Part shown: positions 15,527-22,109 of the stretch, in pieces
How the letters are laid out: every line of letters begins with the position of its first letter
How positions within the stretch are numbered: the first letter of the stretch is position 1
Assembly: GCA_964546445.1 (NCBI GenBank)
Contig: CAZJJY010000001.1
Location: 1 to 51,912, forward strand
DNA: 51,912 nucleotides
DNA from: CAZJJY01 sp964546445
Lineage (GTDB): Bacteria; Patescibacteriota; Microgenomatia; PFEM01; JAPLYW01
Direction of reading: 5' to 3'
The notes under the pieces: generated by a model
Told to the model about the DNA's origin: nothing
Seen by the model: the letters and a program-made list of their open reading frames with translations, nothing else
Database searches by the model: none
Made by a program: the position numbers and the translations under genes

Positions 15527-17746
15527 TTATATTCCTTCTTCGGTTTGGTTTGAAGGTGTAGTTATCTCAAAGGTAGGGAGGCTATCAACTCTAATAATTG
15601 TTGGTTCGGTTGGAAAGATACAATCGAGACAAAATGGTGTTTGCAAAGGATCATAGATAACTTGATGTTCTTGTAATTCCTTGTTTTCAGGGGGTGTTTT
15701 ATCGGTCGCTAATTGTCCAGTAGTTTTATCTATTTCAATAAAGGTTTTTGTGTTTTCTATTTCTGTTGGAAGGGTATCTTGAATAAAATATTCGAATCTT
15801 GTCTCACAGGGGCTATCAGGATTAGGTAATTTCCCGGAGATGTTACAAACTGATAGGCCAACAATACCCTGAGGTTTTAAAGGCCAAGATTCTTCCCTAT
15901 CTTTTAGAGCATAAGAAACAATTTTATTCCAAATAGGAGAAGCTCCAGTCACCCCTGAAGCGACGTAACTCATCGGGGTATTATCATTATTGCCAACCCA
16001 AGTGGCGACCAGTATTTCGTTGTTATAACCAATTGTCCAGTTATCACGACGATCATTGGTTGTTCCTGTTTTAACAGAGATTTCGGGATGTCCTTTGACA
16101 TTCAAGTAAGAAGATGGTCCAAAAGCGGCCGTCCTAGCGTTGTTATCCAAAAGCATGTGAGAAACAAGATAAGCGGCTTCCATAGATAAGACTCTTGGTC
16201 CTTCATCTTCTTTTCTTTCATAGAGGGTGTTCCCTTTAGAGTTTTCGACTTTTTGCAGAGCCCAGATATCTTGTCTAATACCTAAGTTAGCAAAGGAAGA
16301 AAAAGCAGTCGCCATATCGATCATTCTAACTTCACCTCCACCTAGAGTTAAGGATAATCCATAATTTTTAGGATCTTTAAAAGTTGAGATACCCATTTCT
16401 CGAGCTTTTTGAACAAATTCTTCAACTCCATTAATGGCCAAGACTTTAACGGCGGGAATATTATAAGAGTTGCCTAGATCAAACCTTATTTGTGTTGGAC
16501 CGTGGAATGTTCCATCATAATTAACGGGGCAGTAAAGCTTTTGTCCAGCAACAGAAAAACAGGTAGGGACATCATTTATAGGGGTGGTGAGAGTAATCAA
16601 TCTTCTGTCTAGGGCGAACCCGTAGTTAAGTGGTTTAATAGACGATCCAGGTTGACGAGACATCAAAGTGACGTTAACATTACCATCAATATCTTCGTCA
16701 AAGTAGTCTTTGGAGCCAATCATGGCCAAAATTTCTCCTGTTTTAGGGTTGGTGGCTAAGGCAGCTCCATTACTAATTTTAAGTCTTTCTAGTTTGGCGA
16801 CCTCGGAAGCAATTGTTTGTTGGGCAAAATCTTGTAAGTCTAAGTCTAGAGTGGTAGTTACTTTTAGACCTCCTTCTTCGACCATTCTCTCTCCATATTT
16901 TTCTACCAATAATCCCTTGATATACAAAACAAAGTGAGGAGCTTTAATACCAATACTAGCTTGGGCGAATTCTAATTCTTCCTCTTGAGCTTTTTTAGCT
17001 TCTTCTTCAGAGATATAACCATCTTCAACCATTCTTTGTAAGACTCTTTCTTGCCTTTCTTTAGCTAAGTGTGGATAAGCCCCGAAGGGGGAAAAACGAG
17101 TTGGAGAAGCAGGTAAACCAGCTAGTAAAGCAGCTTCAGATAAACTTAAATCTTTAACATTTTTGTCAAAGTAAGTTTGCGAAGCTGTTTCAATACCCCA
17201 GGCAGTTCCTCCATAGGGAATTTGATTTAGATACATTCCCAAAATAGTATCCTTACTATAAATAATTTCAGCAAAGTAGGTCAGAATAAATTCTCTTACT
17301 TTTCTTTTAATTGTTCTTTCGGGAGTGAGCAAGGCATTTTTAACCAATTGTTGAGTAATTGTTGAACCTCCTTGGAGAGTTTGTTTAAAGATAATGTTAT
17401 AAGAGGCTCTCAAAATTCCTCCAAAATCAAAACCATGGTGTTGATAGAAGTTTCTGTCTTCTGAGGCGAGGGTTGCCCATTTAACATAATCGGGAACTTC
17501 TTCAAGTTTAATGGGAGTACGGTTTTTATCAGCATATATTTCATAAAGTAATTCTCCGTTGCGATCAAAAATTAAAGTAGAAGCAGGAAACGTTGAAGAA
17601 CCCAAACGAGTAGGGGAAGGAAGATCATAAAAGATGTAAAAAGAAAAGATAATTAACAGAGAAAGAGTGCCAACTAAAATTTTACGTCTTTTTAAGAAAT
17701 TAATAAATTTGTTTTCAGTAATCTTAATACTTTTTTTCTTTTTCAT
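15527..17746 (-). CDS. Class A penicillin-binding protein
   Basis: A 739-residue bifunctional glycosyltransferase/transpeptidase with one transmembrane helix at about residues 25-45. The GT51 domain shows ASEDRNFYQHHG with the catalytic Glu and GGSTITQQLVKN. The transpeptidase domain shows SSIK (Ser368, Lys371), SYN and KTGT (Lys559). After this comes a tail of about 120 residues with paired Cys and no recognised fold. I take the ATG at 17746; a TTG three codons earlier also opens the frame. The neighbour downstream is a close paralogue, so the pair arose by tandem duplication. Its promoter region is shared with the divergent CPBP gene. Confidence 0.92.
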   Translation of the reverse strand: MKKKKSIKITENKFINFLKRRKILVGTLSLLIIFSFYIFYDLPSPTRLGSSTFPASTLIFDRNGELLYEIYADKNRTPIKLEEVPDYVKWATLASEDRNFYQHHGFDFGGILRASYNIIFKQTLQGGSTITQQLVKNALLTPERTIKRKVREFILTYFAEIIYSKDTILGMYLNQIPYGGTAWGIETASQTYFDKNVKDLSLSEAALLAGLPASPTRFSPFGAYPHLAKERQERVLQRMVEDGYISEEEAKKAQEEELEFAQASIGIKAPHFVLYIKGLLVEKYGERMVEEGGLKVTTTLDLDLQDFAQQTIASEVAKLERLKISNGAALATNPKTGEILAMIGSKDYFDEDIDGNVNVTLMSRQPGSSIKPLNYGFALDRRLITLTTPINDVPTCFSVAGQKLYCPVNYDGTFHGPTQIRFDLGNSYNIPAVKVLAINGVEEFVQKAREMGISTFKDPKNYGLSLTLGGGEVRMIDMATAFSSFANLGIRQDIWALQKVENSKGNTLYERKEDEGPRVLSMEAAYLVSHMLLDNNARTAAFGPSSYLNVKGHPEISVKTGTTNDRRDNWTIGYNNEILVATWVGNNDNTPMSYVASGVTGASPIWNKIVSYALKDREESWPLKPQGIVGLSVCNISGKLPNPDSPCETRFEYFIQDTLPTEIENTKTFIEIDKTTGQLATDKTPPENKELQEHQVIYDPLQTPFCLDCIFPTEPTIIRVDSLPTFEITTPSNQTEEGI
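17313..17371 (-). repeat. 59-bp identical segment shared with the downstream PBP gene
   Basis: Partner of 14784-14842, in the same orientation and the same reading frame. A direct repeat of this length between neighbouring genes could mediate recombination that deletes or fuses the PBPs. Confidence 0.7.
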
Positions 17747-17773
17747 AGGTTGCAATTAGGTTATGATTATTCT

Positions 17774-17781
17774 ATTATACT
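17774..17781. promoter_or_regulatory. Overlapping divergent -10 elements
   Basis: On the plus strand TATACT (17776-17781) ends 5 nt before the CPBP ATG. On the minus strand TATAAT occupies 17779-17774 and faces the PBP gene. The two hexamers share bases, so one melting site could serve both directions. Neither has a good -35. Confidence 0.4.
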
Positions 17782-17786
17782 AGTTA

Positions 17787-18464
17787 ATGAGGTTTTTGGA
17801 TAGAATTTTTAAAAAAGAAAATCTTTCTTTAAAACATATTTTTGCTCTCTTCTCTTTTATTTTTATTATTTGGTCCCTTTATCGTTATTTTCCACAGGTT
17901 TTACCTTTATGGGTAGAAGAACTGATTTTAAAACCTATCATATGGGTTTTGCCTGTTATTTTACTGGTCAAAAAGGTTGAGAAAAAGGGTTTGGTTTCTC
18001 TGGGGTTAATTAAAACAAATATATTTCCTTCTATTTATTGGGGAATTGGTTTAGGTTTAGTTTTTGCTTTTGAAGGGTTGATGACAAATATTTTTAAATA
18101 TAAAGGGCTACATCTCATTGCCTTGGAATACCCGGCTTTCATCTTCCTAGGTTTTTTAGGGGTATCTTTGGTCACTGCCTTTTCCGAGGAATTAGTTTTT
18201 AGAGGCTATATTTTTAATAGGCTTTGGCAGATTTGGGATAAAGAATGGTTAGCCAATATTGTTTCTTCATTTTTGTTTGCCGTGGTTCATCTTCCAATTG
18301 GTATTTTTGTTTTAGGCTATAGTCCAATGGTGATGTTTGCTTATTTGTTTTTTGTTTTTATTTTTGGTTTTGGTTCAGCCTTTGTTTTTGGCAGAACAAA
18401 AAATCTTATTTCTAGTGTTTTGTTACATATCTTTTGGTCTTGGCCAATTATTTTGTTCAGATAA
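17787..18464 (+). CDS. CPBP-family intramembrane metalloprotease
   Basis: A 225-residue polytopic membrane protein of the CAAX protease/bacteriocin-processing family (PF02517). The catalytic motif EELVFRGY is at residues 134-141 (Glu134, Glu135, Arg139). The second motif is FAVVHLP with its His, and a third His sits in LLHIFWSW near the C-terminus. About six to seven hydrophobic segments are visible. Family members cleave within membranes, but substrates are mostly unknown; peptide maturation or immunity to peptides are known roles elsewhere. Its start is only 5 nt after a -10 hexamer, so it is probably leaderless. The DUF6485-like frame and DUF5667 gene follow and may be cotranscribed. Confidence 0.85.
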   Translation: MRFLDRIFKKENLSLKHIFALFSFIFIIWSLYRYFPQVLPLWVEELILKPIIWVLPVILLVKKVEKKGLVSLGLIKTNIFPSIYWGIGLGLVFAFEGLMTNIFKYKGLHLIALEYPAFIFLGFLGVSLVTAFSEELVFRGYIFNRLWQIWDKEWLANIVSSFLFAVVHLPIGIFVLGYSPMVMFAYLFFVFIFGFGSAFVFGRTKNLISSVLLHIFWSWPIILFR

Positions 18465-18479
18465 ATACTTATGGATTAA

Positions 18480-18671
18480 GGAAAAAACCTAGACTGTCCC
18501 TGTTCCTATCCAAGCTGTCCCAGGAAAAATAATTGTGTCTCTTGTTTGAAGTATTATCTTTCTCTGGAGGAATTGCCAGCCTGTTATTTTCCTTCCGAGG
18601 TAGAAAAAACCCATGATCGAAGTTTTCGAAAATTTATAGAATGCCAGACGGGAAAAGGAGGTGATAATTAA
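18480..18671 (+). CDS. Cys-rich DUF6485-like small protein, start codon unresolved
   Basis: A 63-codon open frame between the CPBP and DUF5667 genes. It has Cys spaced C-x-C-x4-C-x5-C-x2-C, then EELPACYFP and KTHDRSF, ending FIEC plus a short tail. This pattern matches from memory the DUF6485 family of small Cys-rich, probably metal-binding proteins. The frame lacks a normal start: the in-frame ATG at 18471 is followed by GAT and then TAA at 18477-18479, and no ATG, GTG or TTG comes before the Cys cluster. Either this is a fresh nonsense mutation, a sequence error, or an unusual initiation. The last codons contain the Shine-Dalgarno of the next gene. Confidence 0.6.
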   Translation, partial: GKNLDCPCSYPSCPRKNNCVSCLKYYLSLEELPACYFPSEVEKTHDRSFRKFIECQTGKGGDN

Positions 18672-18673
18672 TA

Positions 18674-19294
18674 ATGTCTTTTAAAATAAAATCTAAAAAT
18701 ATTCTAAGTATTTTTTTAGTTATAATCTTTGCTTTTGGAATTTTAACGACTTCTGTTTTAAGAGCTTCTGCTCAAACAAGCAGTGAAAATTATCAAATAG
18801 ATTCCTTGACAAAAGAAGAAGCAACTGAAGAAGGGGAATTAACTGAGGAACAAGAAAAAGTTGATTATTTTTTAGTCTATCCAGGGGTTTTACCTGATCA
18901 TTTTCTTTATCCAATCAAAATGGTCAGAGATAGAATTTGGCTTTGGTTAACAATGGACCCTTTGAAGAAAGCTGAGCTTTTGCTTTTGTTTGCTGATAAA
19001 AGATTAGGAGCAGGAAAAGTTTTAATTGAAGGGAATAAAGTTGATTTAGGAGTGACGACCTTTAGTAAAGCAGAGAAATATTTGCAAAGAGCAGCTAATC
19101 AAGAAAGAGTAGCTGCTCAAAAAGATAAAGATACAATGGATTTTGTCAAGAAACTTTATAATGCTTCTCTCAAGCATGAAGAAGTTTTGATGGATTATCA
19201 GGAAAAATGTATAAATGAAAATTCTGAAGCAAGGGATGATATCCTAGAGGTTAACCAACAGGTTCAAGATAAAGCAGAACCACTTTTAGAGTAG
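18674..19294 (+). CDS. Secreted DUF5667-domain protein
   Basis: A 206-residue exported protein. Residues 1-33 form a signal peptide or anchor (basic start, hydrophobic core, ALA-like RASAQ end). An acidic linker follows, then the DUF5667 core beginning YPGVLPDHFLYPIKMVRDR, with DPLKKAELLLLFADKRL and a helical C-terminal part. The domain is widespread in CPR and some Gram-positive bacteria; its function is unknown, and helical bundles at the cell surface are expected. Initiation is well supported: AAGGAGGTGAT at 18655-18665 is fully complementary to the 16S 3' end and 8 nt before the ATG. Its Shine-Dalgarno lies inside the preceding Cys-rich frame. Confidence 0.82.
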   Translation: MSFKIKSKNILSIFLVIIFAFGILTTSVLRASAQTSSENYQIDSLTKEEATEEGELTEEQEKVDYFLVYPGVLPDHFLYPIKMVRDRIWLWLTMDPLKKAELLLLFADKRLGAGKVLIEGNKVDLGVTTFSKAEKYLQRAANQERVAAQKDKDTMDFVKKLYNASLKHEEVLMDYQEKCINENSEARDDILEVNQQVQDKAEPLLE

Positions 19295-19331
19295 TTTGCC
19301 TTTTGATGTTTTGTGATACCATAATTAATAG

Positions 19332-19361
19332 TTGACAGCCTCAGCTAAGTAATTGTTAAAT
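19332..19361 (+). promoter_or_regulatory. Candidate promoter of the ribonucleotide reductase gene
   Basis: TTGACA at 19332-19337 is followed after 18 nt by TTAAAT at 19356-19361. The predicted start is near 19368, giving a leader of about 50 nt that contains the GC-rich palindrome at 19386-19397. The -10 is weak. Confidence 0.4.
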
Positions 19362-19385
19362 AGTTTTGTCTCAAATTTAAGCCTT

Positions 19386-19397
19386 CTGCCCGGGCAG
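19386..19397. repeat. GC-rich perfect palindrome CTGCCCGGGCAG in the nrdJ leader
   Basis: A perfect 12-bp palindrome, all G or C apart from the flanking A/T pair, in otherwise AT-rich untranslated sequence 24 nt before the start codon. It could be an operator or a short RNA hairpin, but the arms leave no loop unless the centre opens. No NrdR box or cobalamin riboswitch is recognisable here. Confidence 0.55.
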
Positions 19398-19420
19398 GCA
19401 TAGTCTTAATTATTTATTTT

Positions 19421-21688
19421 ATGGCTAAAAAAGATAAACCAAAAAATTATCCTAGTTTTGAGTGGAGTGAACAAGCACTCACCGTTTTAAAGGAAAGATA
19501 TTTAATAAAAAATCCTAAAGGGGAGGCTATAGAAAGCCCAGAAGGGATGTGTTATAGAGTGGCTAAAAGAATCGCCTCGGCCGAAAAAAGCTTTAAAACT
19601 TCTCCTAAAGAAATAGAAAAAATAACCAAAGATTTTTATGAAATGATTGGTAAGAAATGGTTCTTACCAAATTCACCAACATTAATGAATGCTGGAAGAG
19701 ATGATAATTTACAGTATTCTGCCTGTTTTGTTTTACCTATCTATGATTCTATTGTTGGTATTTTTGATGCTTTAAAAGGAGCGGCTTTAATTCATAAATC
19801 AGGTGGAGGAACAGGTTTTGATTTTTCTTCTTTAAGGCCTAAGGGAAGTTTTGTCGGTTCGACTAGAGGAGTGGCTTCAGGCCCAATTTCTTTTATGAGA
19901 ATCTTTGACGCTTCTACAGCTGAAGTTAAACAAGGTGGAATGAGAAGAGGAGCGAATATGGGTATTTTACGCGTTGATCATCCAGATATTTTAGAATTTA
20001 TTGACTGTAAAGCTGAGGGAGGGATTACTAATTTTAATATTTCTGTTGGCGTCGATGATAAATTTATGAGAGCAGCTTCAAAGAAAGGAACTTATTGGCT
20101 AATTGACCCTGCAAATAAGAAGAAGATAAAAAAGCTTAAAGCTAAAGAAGTTCTTGATAAGATTATAGAAAGAGCCTGGCAATCAGGAGATCCAGGCTTA
20201 ATTTTCTTAACTCCAATTAACAAAGGTCCGGCTAACCCTGTTCCTTCCATGGGCCCAATCAGTGCAACCAATCCATGTGGTGAACAGCCATTATATTCTA
20301 ACGAGGCTTGTAATTTAGGAAGTATTAATCTTTCCTTAATGATAAAGAAAAACAAAAAAGATGTTGATTGGGATTTGTTGGAAAAAATTACTCGTTTATC
20401 TACAAGATTTTTAGATAATGTTATTGAAATAAATAATTTCCCCCTAGAAGAAATCAATAAAGTTGTGAAACTTAATCGTCGGATTGGTTTAGGAGTTATG
20501 GGTTGGGCAGATTTACTTTTCCAAATGGAAATTCCTTATAACTCACCAAAAGCCTATCAATTAGGACAGAAAATTATGAAATTTATCAAGAAAACTTCTC
20601 ACGATGAGAGTCAAAAACTGGCCAAAGATAGAGGTCCTTTCCCTAATTTCTCAAAAAGTATTTATAAAAAAGGAGCTCCTTTAAGAAATGCAACCTTAAC
20701 AACCATTGCTCCAACGGGTTCTTTATCCATTATCGCCGGTTGTTCTTCGGGAATAGAACCGCTTTTTGCTCTTGCTTTTAAGCATAAAGCAAATGACAGG
20801 GAATTAACTTTCTTTAATCCTCGTTTCCTTGAAGCAGCAGAAAAATATAAGTTAGACAAAGAAATTTTAGATAATATTGAAAAAGCAGGTTCTTTAGAAA
20901 AAGCTGATGTTCCAGAAAAGCTCAAAAAAGTTTTTATTATTGCCCACCAGGTTGATTGGAAGGGTCATATTGATACCCAAGCTGCTTTCCAAAAAGGAGT
21001 TGATAATGCTGTTTCAAAAACTATTAATTTACCCTTTGAAGCCGATATAAAAGAGGTGGCTAAGGCTTATCTTTATGCTCATAAAAAAGGTTGTTTAGGT
21101 ATTACCGTTTATCGTGATGGTTGTAAAGAAACTCAGGTTTTATATGCCGGTAAAGGAAAAGAACAAAAAGATAAAGAAATTGAACTTAAGATGAAAGCTA
21201 GGCCAGGGGTCATTTCTGGTAAAACTTATCGTATTGAAACACCAGTAGGAACAGCTTATGTTGTCATTAACACAACCGAAGGAGAGCCTTTTGAAATTTT
21301 TGTTAATGTTGGTAAAGCAGGTTCTGATATTGCCGCTGATGCAGAAGCGATCGGACGCTTGGTTTCTTTAAATCTTAGGTTAGGATTTAATTTTTCTTCA
21401 AGAGATGTCTTAGAGCAAATTGTTGATCAACTAGAAGGTATTGGTGGGGGAGAAAGTGTTGGTTTTGGTAAGGACAGAATTCTTTCTTTGGCTGATGGAG
21501 TAGCTAAATCCTTAAAAGAATATTTAATTGGACCTCAGAACGAAGAAGCTTCTCAAGTTGGAGAACAAACAAGTCTTTTGAACGGAACTAAGAAACGTCG
21601 TGATCTTTGTCCTTCCTGTGGTAGAGCGAGTCTGATTTATGAAGAAGGTTGCGCAAAATGCCTCTATTGTGGTTTCAATAAGTGCTAA
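19421..21688 (+). CDS. nrdJ: Adenosylcobalamin-dependent (class II) ribonucleoside-diphosphate reductase
   Basis: A 755-residue enzyme making deoxyribonucleotides by B12-dependent radical chemistry. NSPTLMNAG and SACFVLP (redox Cys102) open the core. GGGTGFDFSSLRP and GMRRGANMG follow. The active-site triad is N-P-C-G-E with Asn284, Cys286 and Glu288, and the partner Cys297 is in ACNLGSINL. PTGSLSIIAGCSSGIEP and GITVYRDG close the barrel. A TSCPD domain (about 590-690) and a C-terminal Cys pair region (CPSCG, CAKCLYCG) for re-reduction complete it. No separate small subunit is needed, and none is seen. The cell must import or salvage cobalamin, as no B12 genes are in view. Confidence 0.93.
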   Translation: MAKKDKPKNYPSFEWSEQALTVLKERYLIKNPKGEAIESPEGMCYRVAKRIASAEKSFKTSPKEIEKITKDFYEMIGKKWFLPNSPTLMNAGRDDNLQYSACFVLPIYDSIVGIFDALKGAALIHKSGGGTGFDFSSLRPKGSFVGSTRGVASGPISFMRIFDASTAEVKQGGMRRGANMGILRVDHPDILEFIDCKAEGGITNFNISVGVDDKFMRAASKKGTYWLIDPANKKKIKKLKAKEVLDKIIERAWQSGDPGLIFLTPINKGPANPVPSMGPISATNPCGEQPLYSNEACNLGSINLSLMIKKNKKDVDWDLLEKITRLSTRFLDNVIEINNFPLEEINKVVKLNRRIGLGVMGWADLLFQMEIPYNSPKAYQLGQKIMKFIKKTSHDESQKLAKDRGPFPNFSKSIYKKGAPLRNATLTTIAPTGSLSIIAGCSSGIEPLFALAFKHKANDRELTFFNPRFLEAAEKYKLDKEILDNIEKAGSLEKADVPEKLKKVFIIAHQVDWKGHIDTQAAFQKGVDNAVSKTINLPFEADIKEVAKAYLYAHKKGCLGITVYRDGCKETQVLYAGKGKEQKDKEIELKMKARPGVISGKTYRIETPVGTAYVVINTTEGEPFEIFVNVGKAGSDIAADAEAIGRLVSLNLRLGFNFSSRDVLEQIVDQLEGIGGGESVGFGKDRILSLADGVAKSLKEYLIGPQNEEASQVGEQTSLLNGTKKRRDLCPSCGRASLIYEEGCAKCLYCGFNKC

Positions 21689-21720
21689 TTTTTTAAAAAA
21701 TCTTCTCTTTTGATCTTTCT

Positions 21721-21731
21721 TATACTATAAT
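21721..21731 (+). promoter_or_regulatory. -10 region of the 121-aa gene / VirD4-like unit
   Basis: TATACTATAAT contains two overlapping -10 hexamers, TATACT (21721-21726) and TATAAT (21726-21731). The second ends 9 nt before the ATG at 21741. No -35 at proper spacing is evident. Confidence 0.45.
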
Positions 21732-21740
21732 AAAAGTAAT

Positions 21741-22106
21741 ATGGCACTGCCCTCAAAGGAAAGTTTTGTTTATAAAGATGAAGGAATAAAAAAAGCTCCT
21801 GTAGTTGAAATTGCAATTTCCCCTGAAGTTCCTGAAGTTGAACAAAGCGAATATATCAAAGAGATTAATAAAGAGGTTAGATTAAAGGAGCCCGTTAGGG
21901 ATGGGACAGGTTTGATTGTCATGAATAATCCCAGCCCTAAAAAGGTAAAAATTGTCTTATCTTTGACAGAGCAAGAAATGAACAAAGCTTTACATTTAAA
22001 AGTTATTTATTCTATTCGATGGTTAGCAGAAGTAATTAAAAGGTTAATGAAAATAGCGAGTGGGACAGTTGAATATCATTATAGAATGCAGGAACAAGGA
22101 ACTTAG
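21741..22106 (+). CDS. Conserved hypothetical protein upstream of the VirD4-like ATPase
   Basis: A 121-residue soluble protein I do not recognise. The first half is acidic and probably disordered (several EVPE-type repeats). The second half has a strand-like KKVKIVLSLTEQEMNKAL segment and then an amphipathic helix rich in basic and aromatic residues (IYSIRWLAEVIKRLMKIA). No membrane helix or Cys motif is present. It ends 3 nt before the ATPase start, so the two are almost certainly cotranscribed. It may be an adaptor for the ATPase, but this is only from position. Confidence 0.6.
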   Translation: MALPSKESFVYKDEGIKKAPVVEIAISPEVPEVEQSEYIKEINKEVRLKEPVRDGTGLIVMNNPSPKKVKIVLSLTEQEMNKALHLKVIYSIRWLAEVIKRLMKIASGTVEYHYRMQEQGT

Positions 22107-22109
22107 ATT

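Noticed and set aside
19295..19420. Cobalamin riboswitch or NrdR box upstream of the B12-dependent reductase
   Set aside because: The gap is only 126 nt and no B12-box or NrdR-like palindrome was found; the GC-rich palindrome present is different.
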